Positions 41,742-53,103 of a stretch of DNA of 64,000 bases are shown here, piece after piece. Origin of the DNA: an uncultured Latescibacterota bacterium (GTDB taxonomy: Bacteria > Latescibacterota > UBA2968); the NCBI GenBank assembly GCA_951812755.1, contig OX638329.1, forward strand, positions 124,001 to 188,000, written 5' to 3'. The notes under the pieces were generated by a model. The model was not told where the DNA came from. It saw nothing but the letters and a program-made list of their open reading frames with translations, and ran no database searches. Position 1 is the first letter of the stretch, and the number at the start of each line of letters is the position of its first letter. The position numbers and the translations under genes were made by a program.

Positions 41742-43727
41742 ATGGCATTCGCGCAACCCATAAACAACACCGAAGCCTTGCCCAATCGCGACCGCGTAAC
41801 CGCGCGTTGTGTCCTGCTGGGGTTGGGACTCGTCATAACCGTAAACACCTGGCCCATCTACGGACTCTATGTAATCCACATCAACCAGATGGTATTCAGC
41901 TACATGGCGATGGCACTCATGATCCCATTTGTAGTGCTATCCCTGGGGCTGAACGTACTCCTGCGAAAATACTGGCCCCGCGCCGCGTTTTCCCCCCTCG
42001 AAATGGCCATCGTATTTTCCATGGGGCTGGTGGGCGCATTATTTCCCCTCATGAACTTCACCGGACTCATCATGGGGCACCTCGCAACCCCCTATTATTT
42101 TGCCTCCGCGCAAAACCGGTGGTCCGAATTTCTCCATCCGCACTTGCCGCACTGGTTATTCCCCACAGATGACAACGGCGCCATGCGCCTCTTCTTCGAA
42201 GGCCTGCCGCCCGGCCATGCAATACCATGGGAAGTCTGGATCGTACCCCTATTCTGGTGGTTTGCATTTGCAGGCGCAATCACCTGGACCTGCTTGTGCA
42301 TCGCCGTGATTTTGCGACGACAGTGGTCCGAACACGAAAAACTGCCATTTCCCGCGGCACAGGTCGCGCTGGAACTCGTACGAGAAGAAAACAAAAAAAT
42401 ATGGCCGCCTCTCGTAGGCCGCCCGGCATTCTGGATCGGCATGGCAATTCCACTAACCGTAATATGCTGGAATATCCTATCGTATTTCATGCCCGACTTC
42501 CCAAAAATACCCATCACACGAGCGGGTGACGGCGTCACATTTTTGCACATCAGTCGATATATTCCAGATCGGTACTTCTATATCGGAATACAATTTTTTA
42601 TCGCGGGCTTTGCCTACTGGACCAGCCTGGACGTACTATTTTCCATCTGGTTTTTTTATCTACTCGTCGTAGCCGAAGTCTATACCTTTAACCGAATCGG
42701 ATACACCATTGGAACACCGGGACTGTGGTCTTCAACACACGCAGCCAATGCCTGGCAGGCATTTGGCGCACTCGCATGTATGCTATGCCTGGGATTGTGG
42801 ATGGGACGCGAACACCTCAAAGGCGTCTGGCATGCCATCAGAGGGCGAAAAAAATTAGACGACACCGAAGAACTCATGTCCTACCGCACAGCCGGCTTAT
42901 GTGGCCTAGCCGGATTGTTATTCATCATCGGATGGCTACACACCGCGGGCATGGCCTGGTACGTAATCGTACCCTTTCTAATCGGCATGGGCATATTGTA
43001 CATAGGCATAGCCCGCGTCATTGCCGAAAGCGGATTGGTCTATCTGCGCGGCTCCATGATGCCCCCGACCTTCGCCCTCTACACCCTCGGCTCGGCGAAT
43101 GTCCCGGCGGCGAGCATGGCAAATTTCGCGTTCTCTTTTGCGTATTTTACAGACGCCAAAAGCCTCGCCATGGCCAGCATGGCGCATTGCTCGTGGATCA
43201 CAGCAGCCATAAAAGGACGCAAACGCATGATAGCGATTGCCCTGGTACTGGCCGGCATTGCAGCCGCAGTCTCATCAGTCGCATTCACACTGTATCTGGG
43301 CTATGAAACCGGCGCGTATAACTTCAGAGCATTTGAATTTCGCACGCACCCGCGGATCTTCGACTACTGGATCCGACAGATGCAAACCTTTAACCCACCC
43401 GACTGGAAGCGAATTGGATTCTTCGGCTTTGGCGCAGCCGGAATGGCACTATTGACATTCTTGCGGTATCGCGTATCCTGGTGGCCCTTGCACCCCGTTG
43501 GATTCGCCATCATGGAAACCCAGGCCGTGCGGGGAACGATCTTTACAATATTCCTCGTATGGCTGTGCAAATTGCTCATCCTGCAAATCGGCGGCATCGC
43601 GCTATACCGCAAAGGCCAACCATTATTTCTCGGTATCCTCGTCGGGTTTATCCTGGGCGTGGCAATCTCGGCAACAGTAGATACAATCTGGTTTCCAGGC
43701 AGCGGGCATTCGGTTCACCATTGGTAA
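41742..43727 (+). CDS. Large polytopic membrane protein, DUF6785/DUF6784-like
   Basis: This 661-aa integral membrane protein has roughly fourteen hydrophobic segments spread over the whole length, beginning with LGLVITVNTWPIYGLYVI near residue 28. Recognisable conserved parts include FSPLEMAIVFSMGLVGALFP, FWWFAFAGAITWTCLCIAVI, KLPFPAAQVALELV and YRVSWWPLHPVGFAI, which match large proteins of the DUF6785/DUF6784 group, distantly similar to oligopeptide transporters (OPT). Its substrate is unknown. It stands alone, after the toxin-antitoxin terminator and before a REP-rich gap leading into the atp operon. Only a weak ribosome-binding site precedes the ATG. Confidence 0.7.
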   Translation: MAFAQPINNTEALPNRDRVTARCVLLGLGLVITVNTWPIYGLYVIHINQMVFSYMAMALMIPFVVLSLGLNVLLRKYWPRAAFSPLEMAIVFSMGLVGALFPLMNFTGLIMGHLATPYYFASAQNRWSEFLHPHLPHWLFPTDDNGAMRLFFEGLPPGHAIPWEVWIVPLFWWFAFAGAITWTCLCIAVILRRQWSEHEKLPFPAAQVALELVREENKKIWPPLVGRPAFWIGMAIPLTVICWNILSYFMPDFPKIPITRAGDGVTFLHISRYIPDRYFYIGIQFFIAGFAYWTSLDVLFSIWFFYLLVVAEVYTFNRIGYTIGTPGLWSSTHAANAWQAFGALACMLCLGLWMGREHLKGVWHAIRGRKKLDDTEELMSYRTAGLCGLAGLLFIIGWLHTAGMAWYVIVPFLIGMGILYIGIARVIAESGLVYLRGSMMPPTFALYTLGSANVPAASMANFAFSFAYFTDAKSLAMASMAHCSWITAAIKGRKRMIAIALVLAGIAAAVSSVAFTLYLGYETGAYNFRAFEFRTHPRIFDYWIRQMQTFNPPDWKRIGFFGFGAAGMALLTFLRYRVSWWPLHPVGFAIMETQAVRGTIFTIFLVWLCKLLILQIGGIALYRKGQPLFLGILVGFILGVAISATVDTIWFPGSGHSVHHW

Positions 43728-43752
43728 ATAAAGGACCGACAGAATAACGATT

Positions 43753-43836
43753 GTCATTGCGGCATGTTTTTAGCCGCAATCCAGAAGGGTTTAGAAGTAA
43801 TCCAGAGACTGGACGCCTGCTTAAAACATGCAGGCG
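43753..43836. repeat. Pair of REP-like palindromes before the atp operon
   Basis: GTCATTGCGGC/GCCGCAAT (43753-43780) is followed by CGCCTGC/GCAGGCG (43814-43836). The same two modules occur at 38880-38947 and 46166-46223. Confidence 0.8.
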
Positions 43837-43891
43837 TGACGAACACCTATCTTCATTGCGCTTATTTTTAATCCTTAATGGTATTACTAAA

Positions 43892-44146
43892 ATGAAAAAA
43901 CATCATACAGACAAAAACTCGAGTATTAGTCAAGCCTACCGCAGTGTAGGCCCCTATTTAACCCTGGGCATGCAACTCATCGCCACAATTTTGCTATGTG
44001 TATTTGCGGGACATTGGGCAGATGGCAAATTTGACACCTCGCCCCTGTGGACCTTAATCGGTGGCCTGTTGGGCATTGCCGCGGGATTTTACCACTTCTT
44101 TAAAGCCGTCTTAAAAATGGACCGCAAATCGGAGGAAGATGCGTGA
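43892..44146 (+). CDS. AtpI-like small membrane protein (ATPase_gene1 type)
   Basis: This 84-aa protein has two predicted membrane segments (LTLGMQLIATILLCVFAGHWADG and SPLWTLIGGLLGIAAGFYHFF) joined by a short loop, the usual form of the F1Fo-ATPase-associated AtpI/ATPase_gene1 family. Members assist c-ring assembly or Mg2+ uptake. The start is set at ATG 43892 because the in-frame sequence upstream is REP palindrome, not protein. It is the first gene of the atp operon. Its TGA overlaps the next gene's GTG (GTGA), so the two are coupled. Confidence 0.8.
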   Translation: MKKHHTDKNSSISQAYRSVGPYLTLGMQLIATILLCVFAGHWADGKFDTSPLWTLIGGLLGIAAGFYHFFKAVLKMDRKSEEDA

Positions 44147-44532
44147 GGTCTTTTGTCAAACAAATCGCCGTCGTCTTATTGGTCGCGTGGGTCCTCGGAG
44201 CCTACCCACTCTACCTGTGGAAGGGAACAGATATACTCATTGCCGCAGGGGTTGGCTGTGCGATTTGCACCCTGAATGCACTCGCCGGCGCATGGCTCGC
44301 ATTGTGGGGCATGCGCCGGGATAACCGCACATTTATGACCGTCGTATTCGGCGGAATGGGGATTCGCCTAATTATTGTACTCATTTTCTTTTTTGTCGCA
44401 CTAAAATTAGTTAAACTTCACGTTTTTAGCTTGACTCTTTCCTTATTTTTATTTTACGTAGTGTTTCAGATTTTAGAGATTCGGTTCTTCGTCGGGCGCC
44501 CGTCCGACAAAGCCAATAATTCAGGAGTCTGA
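44143..44532 (+). CDS. Second small membrane protein of the atp operon (ATP synthase subunit I-like)
   Basis: This 129-aa protein has four predicted membrane segments (VVLLVAWVLGAYPLYLW, ILIAAGVGCAICTLNALAGA, IRLIIVLIFFFVALKLV, FSLTLSLFLFYVVFQILEI). Operon position and topology match ATP-synt_I proteins, which sit between the AtpI-like gene and atpB in many bacteria and support c-ring assembly. Sequence identity is weak, so the family call is by context. The GTG start overlaps the upstream stop by four bases. The atpB start follows 3 bp after the stop, with AGGAG at 44522-44526 inside this gene's end. Confidence 0.65.
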   Translation: MRSFVKQIAVVLLVAWVLGAYPLYLWKGTDILIAAGVGCAICTLNALAGAWLALWGMRRDNRTFMTVVFGGMGIRLIIVLIFFFVALKLVKLHVFSLTLSLFLFYVVFQILEIRFFVGRPSDKANNSGV

Positions 44533-44535
44533 CGG

Positions 44536-45333
44536 ATGGCAGCACAGGCAGAGGAGCAAAGTGGCGGCAGTTTCATCCTCGAGCATATCACAGACCATCA
44601 CGAGCTTCACCTCGGTCCACTCCATATCCCCCTTCCTCATATTGAGCTTTTTGGCATTGATATGTCCATTACGGGCCATCTCGTCATGATGTGGGTCGCC
44701 TCTCTATTACTCATTCTCACCCTGATCACTTCCACAAAACGACGCGGACTCATACCCTCGGGCTTTGCCAATGCAATTGAAGCCGTTGCCATATTTATCC
44801 GCGACGACGTCGCCCGGCCCAATCTGGGCGAGCGGGACGCCCCGAAATACATGCCGTTCTTAATGACGGTCTTTTTCTTTATCCTCTTCTGCAATCTATT
44901 GGGATTAATACCCTTTGGACAAACCCCAACGGGCAATATCAATGTAACTGCGACACTGGCGGGTATTTCATTTGCAATGATGCTCGGCGCGGGGATCAAA
45001 CACAATGGCTTATTCGGTTTTTTCAAAGGCCTGATCCCCCCCAATTTGCCAATTGCATTATTGCCGCTCATGATCCCGCTGGAATTTCTGGGCCTCTTGA
45101 CCAAACCATTTGCCCTGTGCATTCGACTCTTTGCCAATATGCTGGCCGGTCATGTCGTAATATTGTCTTTGATCGGCATCATTTTTATTCTCGGTTATTT
45201 TGTCGCCCCCATTTCCATTGCTTTTGCACTGGCAATGTACATGTTGGAAATTTTTATCGCTTTTCTTCAAGCTTATGTATTCACGCTCCTGACCGCCCTG
45301 TTTGTGGGCCTGTGTATTCATCAGGAGCATTGA
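44536..45333 (+). CDS. atpB: F1Fo ATP synthase subunit a
   Basis: This 265-aa integral membrane subunit forms the proton half-channels against the c-ring. It contains the essential Arg in helix 4 (ALCIRLFANMLAGH), the family segments IPFGQTPTGNINVTATLA and IPLEFLGLLTKPF, and an Ala/Phe-rich last helix (IAFLQAYVFTLLTALFVG). The length is normal for the family. It follows the subunit I-like gene by 3 bp and precedes atpE by 27 bp. There is no sign of disruption, so this is the housekeeping copy. Confidence 0.97.
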   Translation: MAAQAEEQSGGSFILEHITDHHELHLGPLHIPLPHIELFGIDMSITGHLVMMWVASLLLILTLITSTKRRGLIPSGFANAIEAVAIFIRDDVARPNLGERDAPKYMPFLMTVFFFILFCNLLGLIPFGQTPTGNINVTATLAGISFAMMLGAGIKHNGLFGFFKGLIPPNLPIALLPLMIPLEFLGLLTKPFALCIRLFANMLAGHVVILSLIGIIFILGYFVAPISIAFALAMYMLEIFIAFLQAYVFTLLTALFVGLCIHQEH

Positions 45334-45597
<264 letters not shown>

Positions 45598-45629
45598 ACA
45601 ACCGAACGCGGTGAAAGAGAGACATAATA

Positions 45630-46130
45630 ATGGATTTGTTGAGTCCAAACCCCGGCTTGATCATCTGGACGCTCATCACATTTGTGCTCGTCTTGCTCGT
45701 TTTGAAGAAATTTGTTTGGGGACCGTTATTGTCGGCACTCGACCAGCGAGAAACGCGCATCCGCGAAGCACTCGAGCAAGCCGATAAAGCGCGTGCCGAA
45801 GCCGAACGATCCGCCGAAGAGAACAAACAGGCACTCGCACAGGCGCAGGCAGAAGCTCAGGCCGCGATTAACAAAGCACGCGAAGACGCCGAACAGGTCG
45901 CTCGGGACGTGCAAGAACGCGCCGAAGCCGACGCCCAACAGCTTCTCGAACAGGCGCGTCGCACCATACAACAAGAGCGCAATCAGGCTCTCCAGACATT
46001 GCGTCAGCAAACAGCCGAACTGGCCATTCTCGCTGCGGGACAATTGCTGGAAGAAAATTTGGACGATGAGCACAACAAAAAAATCGTAGATGATTTCATC
46101 AACCGCATGCCAGATACACAGCAAAATTGA
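45630..46130 (+). CDS. atpF: F1Fo ATP synthase subunit b
   Basis: This 166-aa peripheral stalk subunit has one N-terminal membrane helix (residues 9-27, [19 protein letters not shown]) followed by a long charged coiled coil rich in Ala, Glu and Gln. The second half holds [19 protein letters not shown], typical of the delta-binding end. Only one b gene is visible, so a homodimer is likely. It is separated from atpH by a 131-bp gap containing REP palindromes, the largest gap inside the operon. Confidence 0.94.
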   Translation: MDLLSPNPGLIIWTLITFVLVLLVLKKFVWGPLLSALDQRETRIREALEQADKARAEAERSAEENKQALAQAQAEAQAAINKAREDAEQVARDVQERAEADAQQLLEQARRTIQQERNQALQTLRQQTAELAILAAGQLLEENLDDEHNKKIVDDFINRMPDTQQN

Positions 46131-46165
46131 GTGACCAGCAGTCAGCCCACCCAACTACCCCGTGG

Positions 46166-46223
46166 ATCGCGGCTAAAATCATGCCGCGATGACAATCGTC
46201 ACGCCTGCATGCCTTAAGCAGGC
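46166..46223. repeat. REP-like palindromes between atpF and atpH
   Basis: ATCGCGGC/GCCGCGAT (46166-46190) and GCCTGC/GCAGGC (46203-46223) form two hairpins inside the operon. The second module, with its flank to about 46245, is an inverted near-copy of 38868-38912. Confidence 0.8.
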
Positions 46224-46261
46224 GTCCAGGATGGGGGTGGGGAGTTAATAAAGGATTTTTC

Positions 46262-46801
46262 GTGAGCCAGTCAGCCGTTTCCATCCGATATACCGGCGCA
46301 TTGATCGATGCCGCGCAAGAAAGCGGGGTATTGGATCGGGTTGAAGCCGATGTGCAGGCATTATTGGACTTATTGCACGCCTCGGAAGACCTGCGGGGAT
46401 TTGTCGCAGATCCGATGATGCAATCCGAACAAAAGCGCGCGGTATTGAACAAATTGCTCGCCGGCAAAGTCGAGGAAGTGACCCTTAGATTTTTACTGCT
46501 GCTTTGCGACAATCGCCGCGAACGCGTATTGCCCGAGTTGCTGTCGGATTTCCTATCCGTATTGGAAGACCGGCGCGGTCAGGCCACAGCCCAGGTAACG
46601 GTCGCTGCGCCCCTGTCCTCTGAACAGGAAACGCAATTGATTGCAAAGCTCTCGACCTATTCTGGCAAGCAGGTGCGATTGGAAACCACAATAGACGAAC
46701 AATTGAAAGCCGGGTTTGTGGTGCGGCTCGGTGACCGTGTATTTGATGGCACACTGGCCACGCAACTCAATCGGTTGCGACAACGCCTCGTGTCCGATTA
46801 A
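46262..46801 (+). CDS. atpH: F1Fo ATP synthase subunit delta
   Basis: This 179-aa OSCP/delta-type subunit links the b stalk to the alpha subunits. The N-terminal helical bundle ([20 protein letters not shown]) and the C-terminal segment with [19 protein letters not shown] are the recognised family ends. A GTG start with AAAGGAT 6-12 bases upstream is used. The gene is 17 bp before atpA. Translation may depend on ribosomes re-initiating after the REP gap, or mRNA ends may be trimmed there. Confidence 0.93.
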   Translation: MSQSAVSIRYTGALIDAAQESGVLDRVEADVQALLDLLHASEDLRGFVADPMMQSEQKRAVLNKLLAGKVEEVTLRFLLLLCDNRRERVLPELLSDFLSVLEDRRGQATAQVTVAAPLSSEQETQLIAKLSTYSGKQVRLETTIDEQLKAGFVVRLGDRVFDGTLATQLNRLRQRLVSD

Positions 46802-46818
46802 AAGAAGGCAGGCAAAAC

Positions 46819-48336
46819 ATGGCGACGAATTTGCAGATTCGCCCCGACGAAATTTCGGCACTGCTCAAACAGCAGATCCTGGATTCCAGGATTGACATAG
46901 ACGTCTATGAAAGCGGCACCGTACAGCAGGTAGGTGACGGTGTGGCCCGTGTGCAGGGGCTGGGCAACGTGCAGACCAGTGAACTGGTCGAATTTCCCAA
47001 TGGTATTATGGGGATGGCACTCAACCTCGAAGAAGACAACGTGGGCTGTGTGTTATTTGGCGATGACACATTGATCCGCGAAGGCGACGAGGCCAAACGC
47101 ACCGGACGCATTGCCGAAGTACCCGTGGGCGAAGCCCTCCTGGGCCGCGTGGTAAATCCACTCGGCCTGCCAATAGATGGCAAAGGCCCAATTGACGCCG
47201 AAGCGACACTTCCCATTGAACGCAAGGCACCCGGCGTCATTGAGCGGCAGCCCGTAACCGAAGCCCTGATGACCGGATTAAAAGTAATCGACTCAACCGT
47301 GCCAATCGGGCGGGGACAGCGCGAATTGATCATCGGCGACCGGCAAACGGGCAAGACAGCGATTGGCGTCGATACCATCATCAACCAGAAAAACAGCGAT
47401 GTAAAGTGCATTTATGTAGCCATTGGGCAAAAAGCTTCGACAGTGGCCAAAGTCGTGGCCGAACTGGAAGCCAATGGCGCAATGGAATACACCGTTGTCG
47501 TATCGGCCACAGCCAGTGAACCCGCCCCGCTTCAATTCCTATCTCCCTATTCGGGCTGCTCAATGGGCGAGTATTTCCGCGACAAGGGCGAACACGCGCT
47601 GATCATTTACGACGATTTGTCCAAACAAGCGTGGGCTTATCGCGAGATGTCACTGGTATTGCGCCGTCCGCCGGGCCGCGAAGCCTATCCCGGCGACGTA
47701 TTTTATTTGCACTCGCGCCTGCTCGAGCGCGCTGCCAAGATGAGTGATGAACAGGGCGCGGGTTCGCTCACCGCATTGCCCGTAATCGAAATTCTGGAGG
47801 GCGATGTATCCACCTTTGTGCCCACCAATGTGATATCGATTACCGATGGACAGATCTTGCTCAAACCCGAGTTGTTCTACGCGGGTATTCGCCCAGCCAT
47901 GGATGTGGGCGCGTCTGTATCGCGCGTGGGCAGTTCGGCACAGACGAGCGCGATGAAGGCCGTTGCCAGAACCATCAAAGCCGATATCTCGCGCTACAAC
48001 GAAGTCAAAGCCTTTGCGATGTTCGGCACAGAAGGCCTGGACGCCTCAACTCAAAATTTGTTGAACCACGGCGAGAAGTTAATCGATATTCTCAAGCAAG
48101 ATCAATACTCGCCGATGTCTCTACCAGAACAGACCGTGGCACTTTTTGCCGCCAATCTGGTCGATGATTTGCCCACTGAAGATGTGCGTCGCTTTGAGCG
48201 AGAATTGCTGGCGCATATAAGCCACAGTGAGTTGATGGAAGAAATCCGCGAGAGCGAAGATCTAAGCGATGAAAATGCCGAAAAACTCACAGAAATCATC
48301 GAGAACTTTAAGCGCGGCTTCCGCGTATCGGTATAA
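46819..48336 (+). CDS. atpA: F1 ATP synthase subunit alpha
   Basis: This 505-aa non-catalytic nucleotide-binding subunit of the F1 head has the Walker A motif [10 protein letters not shown] near residue 170, conserved [17 protein letters not shown] in the C-terminal domain, and the catalytic-site Arg in [11 protein letters not shown]. The length is normal. It lies between atpH and atpG with short gaps, and its sequence is intact and conserved, so it is the working copy. Confidence 0.98.
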   Translation: MATNLQIRPDEISALLKQQILDSRIDIDVYESGTVQQVGDGVARVQGLGNVQTSELVEFPNGIMGMALNLEEDNVGCVLFGDDTLIREGDEAKRTGRIAEVPVGEALLGRVVNPLGLPIDGKGPIDAEATLPIERKAPGVIERQPVTEALMTGLKVIDSTVPIGRGQRELIIGDRQTGKTAIGVDTIINQKNSDVKCIYVAIGQKASTVAKVVAELEANGAMEYTVVVSATASEPAPLQFLSPYSGCSMGEYFRDKGEHALIIYDDLSKQAWAYREMSLVLRRPPGREAYPGDVFYLHSRLLERAAKMSDEQGAGSLTALPVIEILEGDVSTFVPTNVISITDGQILLKPELFYAGIRPAMDVGASVSRVGSSAQTSAMKAVARTIKADISRYNEVKAFAMFGTEGLDASTQNLLNHGEKLIDILKQDQYSPMSLPEQTVALFAANLVDDLPTEDVRRFERELLAHISHSELMEEIRESEDLSDENAEKLTEIIENFKRGFRVSV

Positions 48337-48354
48337 GAGCACAAAGGACCGGAT

Positions 48355-50591
<2,237 letters not shown>

Positions 50592-50617
50592 AAATTGAGA
50601 CTTAAGGAACGGTATTC

Positions 50618-50645
50618 TTAATTCCTAATTCTTAATTCCTAATTG
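50618..50645. repeat. AT-rich short repeats upstream of atpC
   Basis: An aattcctaattcttaatt-type tandem run of 7-9 bp units lies 10 bp before the atpC start. A similar run is at 60084-60119 before the M23 peptidase gene. Confidence 0.65.
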
Positions 50646-50654
50646 CTTTCTAAA

Positions 50655-51059
50655 ATGGCCTCTTTCCAATTAGACATCGTAACACCTGAAAAAACCGTGT
50701 ACTCCGGCGAAATTGAGCATTTTCAAGCGCCGGGTGTTGACGGCGGCTTTGGCGTACTGGCGCGCCACCAACCCATGCTGGCCGCACTCGGCATTGGTCG
50801 GGTCGGCTTCCGAGAAGCAGACGGCACCGAGCGCACCCTCGCCATCAGCGGCGGATTCGCCAATGTATCGGGGGACGGTGCAACAATCCTCGCAGAAGCA
50901 GCCGAATTTGGCGACGAGATCGACATAGAACGCGCGCGCGCCGCGCGAGACCGCGCACAAGAGCGATTGGACAACCGCACGCCAGACGTAGATGTCGAAC
51001 GCGCACAAGCCGCACTCGCACGGGCATTTATGCGGCTGCGCGTGTCGGGTACTGAATAG
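50655..51059 (+). CDS. atpC: F1 ATP synthase subunit epsilon
   Basis: This 134-aa subunit of the rotor has an N-terminal beta-sandwich (LDIVTPEKTVYSGEIEHFQ, GGFGVLARHQPMLAALGIG) and two C-terminal helices (RARAARDRAQERLDNR, VERAQAALARAFMRLRVS) that may inhibit ATP hydrolysis. ATG 50655 is preferred over TTG 50643, which adds four non-conserved residues. No clear ribosome site precedes it, only the AT-rich repeat. Its 3' end has a degenerate copy at about 53041-53096. Confidence 0.95.
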   Translation: MASFQLDIVTPEKTVYSGEIEHFQAPGVDGGFGVLARHQPMLAALGIGRVGFREADGTERTLAISGGFANVSGDGATILAEAAEFGDEIDIERARAARDRAQERLDNRTPDVDVERAQAALARAFMRLRVSGTE

Positions 51060-51132
51060 CAATTTTAAAAATAGAATCGCGCAGGCGTGAGGTGACAATT
51101 TCCCGGTCGCGTCGCCGCGAAAGGTGTTAATA

Positions 51133-51261
51133 GTGGTTGACAGTGTAATTCTGCAAGGATTACCCAAACGTTATAGTATTCACGTCAATGGCCCGTGGTG
51201 TATTACGTTCGAATGGCAAGATGGTGATGCACTAAGGGTCAATCTTGAGCAATATCATTGA
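51133..51261 (+). pseudogene. C-terminal remnant of a HigB toxin
   Basis: A frame ending at TGA 51259-51261 encodes YSIHVNGPWCITFEWQDGD followed by ALRVNLEQYH, the C-terminal strand-rich end of RelE-family HigB (consensus WSIxVNGNWRITFxFxDGDA...YxDYH). The first 50 or so residues of HigB are missing; upstream the frame meets TGA at 51088. The antitoxin gene begins 7 bp later, so this was a higBA module whose toxin has decayed. Confidence 0.7.
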
Positions 51262-51268
51262 GGTGACA

Positions 51269-51598
51269 ATGGCCGAATATCCCGTCAAACGTCCGTTGAA
51301 GCGCGCGCCTGTCCATCCGGGTGAGATTCTGCGCGAAGATGTATTGCCATCGCTTGAGTTATCGGTGAGTGAAACTGCTCGACGACTCGGTGTTTCGCGT
51401 CAACAATTGCATCGCGTTCTGGCCTGCACGCATCCGATTACAACAGAAATGGCACTGAGAATAGGAAAACTCGTCGGCAACGGTCCTGGACTCTGGTTGC
51501 GCCTGCAACAAGCTTGTGATTTGTGGCGTGTAGAGCAGTGTTTGAAAGACGAACTTGCAGAAATAAGACCTGCGAATTTGACCCACTCCCAGGGCTAA
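51269..51598 (+). CDS. higA: HigA-type antitoxin, HTH XRE family
   Basis: This 109-aa DNA-binding antitoxin has the family start RAPVHPGEILREDVLPSLEL, a helix-turn-helix (SVSETARRLGVSRQQLHRVL, residues 35-55) and the C-terminal NGPGLWLRLQQACDLWRVEQ segment. ATG 51269 is chosen over an upstream in-frame TTG at 51245 that lies within the toxin end; GAGGTG just before it can act as ribosome site. Only a toxin remnant is present upstream, so the protein may be an orphan antitoxin kept for immunity against a related toxin or as a regulator. Confidence 0.88.
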   Translation: MAEYPVKRPLKRAPVHPGEILREDVLPSLELSVSETARRLGVSRQQLHRVLACTHPITTEMALRIGKLVGNGPGLWLRLQQACDLWRVEQCLKDELAEIRPANLTHSQG

Positions 51599-51671
51599 AG
51601 CATTACTACGTGGTTTGGGCAATGGATTAAAAACCGTGTGAAAAGTCGTTAAATAAGGATAAGAATTAAAC

Positions 51672-52697
51672 ATGCCTGATATTGCGCGAAACGTACTCGT
51701 AACAGGTGCTGCGGGATTTATTGGCTTTCATCTCTCCAAACGACTGCTCGAAATGGGTCATTCGGTAGTCGGATTGGACAATGTGAACGACTATTACAAC
51801 ACCCAACTCAAAGAAGATCGCCTATCTATTCTCAAGCGGGAAGACGGATTCAAATTTGTTCGCCTGCACCTTGAGGACGAAGAAAGAATAGCAAACCTCT
51901 TCCGCGCAGAGAACTTTTCTCACGTCATCAACCTCGCGGCCCAGGCGGGTATGCCTTACAGCCTCAAAAATCCCCAGGCCTTCGTCAAAAGCAATGTCAT
52001 GGGCTTCCTCAACATCCTGGAAGGATGCCGCCATAGCGGCATCGAACATCTGGTCTATGCATCCTCCAGTTCTGTTTTTGGCTTGAACACCACCACGCCC
52101 GCTAACATCCATCAAAATGTCGATCATCCGATCAGCCTGTACGCTGCGACAAAAAAATCAGATGAACTAATGGCGCATGCGTATAGCCATCTATACGGCA
52201 TTCCCACCACGGGATTGCGCTTCTTCTCAGTCTATGGACCCTGGGGACGTCCAGATGGGGTCGCCTATCTGTGGACCAGAGCCATCCTGAAAAACCGACC
52301 GGTCAAAGTCTATAATCACGGCAAGATGCGCCGCAGTTTTACGTACGTCAGCGACATTGTCGAAGGGGTAGCGCGCGTATTGTCAAATCCCGCAGTGCCA
52401 GACCCCGAATGGACGGGACAATGTCCTGATCCGGGATCGAGTTCCAGCCCTTATCGGATTTACAATATTGGCAATTCCAATGTCATAGAACTGGAGTATT
52501 TCCTCTCGCTATTGGAAGATTTGCTGGGCAAAAAGGCTATCCGAAAAGATATGCCCATACCGCCTGGAGATTTCACGGATAATGCAGCAGATGTATCGGA
52601 CCTCATGCGAGATGTCGGCTACAATCCCTCAACACCCATAGAAACAGGACTTGCAAATTTTGTCGCGTGGTATAAGGACTATCACAACGTGAAGTGA
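51672..52697 (+). CDS. UDP-glucuronate 4-epimerase-like NAD-dependent sugar epimerase
   Basis: This 341-aa extended SDR acts on nucleotide sugars. It has the Rossmann motif VTGAAGFIGFHLSKRLLE, LDNVNDYYN typical of UDP-glucuronate 4-epimerases (CapI/LspL), catalytic SSSSV and YAATK (Tyr/Lys), and LRFFSVYGPWGRPD. Such enzymes make UDP-galacturonate for capsule, lipopolysaccharide or exopolysaccharide. TAAGGAT precedes the ATG. It stands alone between higA and a nadE-derived fragment, without glycosyltransferases nearby. The exact sugar is inferred from similarity. Confidence 0.88.
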   Translation: MPDIARNVLVTGAAGFIGFHLSKRLLEMGHSVVGLDNVNDYYNTQLKEDRLSILKREDGFKFVRLHLEDEERIANLFRAENFSHVINLAAQAGMPYSLKNPQAFVKSNVMGFLNILEGCRHSGIEHLVYASSSSVFGLNTTTPANIHQNVDHPISLYAATKKSDELMAHAYSHLYGIPTTGLRFFSVYGPWGRPDGVAYLWTRAILKNRPVKVYNHGKMRRSFTYVSDIVEGVARVLSNPAVPDPEWTGQCPDPGSSSSPYRIYNIGNSNVIELEYFLSLLEDLLGKKAIRKDMPIPPGDFTDNAADVSDLMRDVGYNPSTPIETGLANFVAWYKDYHNVK

Positions 52698-52702
52698 ATC
52701 GG

Positions 52703-52748
52703 AGAATGGACAATCGTTTTCGCGTCCGAATGCGCGAGGCGTAATTTA
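52703..52748 (-). pseudogene. Degenerate fragment of the nadE 3' end
   Basis: On the minus strand the sequence still reads ITPRAFGRE before losing the nadE pattern, matching KITPRAFGRDRRLP of NadE at 56296-56345. The two share 17 identical bases (TCGCGTCCGAATGCGCG) and about 80% identity over 43 bp. It lies immediately after the epimerase stop codon. Confidence 0.55.
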
Positions 52749-52837
52749 AGACGGTCTGTTGACACCCTGTTGGATTTCGGCTATATTGCACAAAGGATCA
52801 CTCTCGGCCTTATAGCACATACTCAGGAGGGGCGGCA

Positions 52838-53026
52838 ATGGCAGATGCCGGACTGGAGAATCGGCAGTCCTGGATTGAGGGCGCGTATGAGCAAATGGAT
52901 AAACGCATTAAGCTGATGGAAGACCTTTACCAGAGCATTGAGAGAAAATTGTGGACCCTTATTGCCCTGGCTATTGGTTCTCTGCTTGGTGTTTTGGCAT
53001 CTTTAGTTGGCATACTACTAAAATAG
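52838..53026 (+). CDS. Small single-pass membrane protein
   Basis: This 62-aa protein has a charged amphipathic N-terminal half (QMDKRIKLMEDLYQSIERK, coiled-coil prone) and one C-terminal membrane helix (LWTLIALAIGSLLGVLASLVGILL). AGGAGG at 52825-52830 gives a strong start at ATG 52838. The function is not recognised; the shape is common for tail-anchored-like small proteins. It is bracketed by degraded nadE and atpC end fragments. Confidence 0.7.
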   Translation: MADAGLENRQSWIEGAYEQMDKRIKLMEDLYQSIERKLWTLIALAIGSLLGVLASLVGILLK

Positions 53027-53040
53027 CAATCAGCCAACAG

Positions 53041-53096
53041 CACTGGCACGGGTGTTATGTCGAGTCGCGTGTCAGGCACTGAATAGTATTTTTAGA
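53041..53096 (+). pseudogene. Degenerate copy of the atpC 3' end
   Basis: This stretch aligns with 51014-51070 over about 54 bp (roughly 80% identity with two single-base gaps), including the shared CGCGTGTC and ACTGAATAG with the stop codon and following AT tract. The copy is frameshifted and cannot encode the epsilon helix. Confidence 0.6.
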
Positions 53097-53103
53097 AGGA
53101 GAA

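Noticed and set aside
43751-43891. N-terminal extension of the first atp gene
   Set aside because: It translates REP palindromes; the family start is at 43892.
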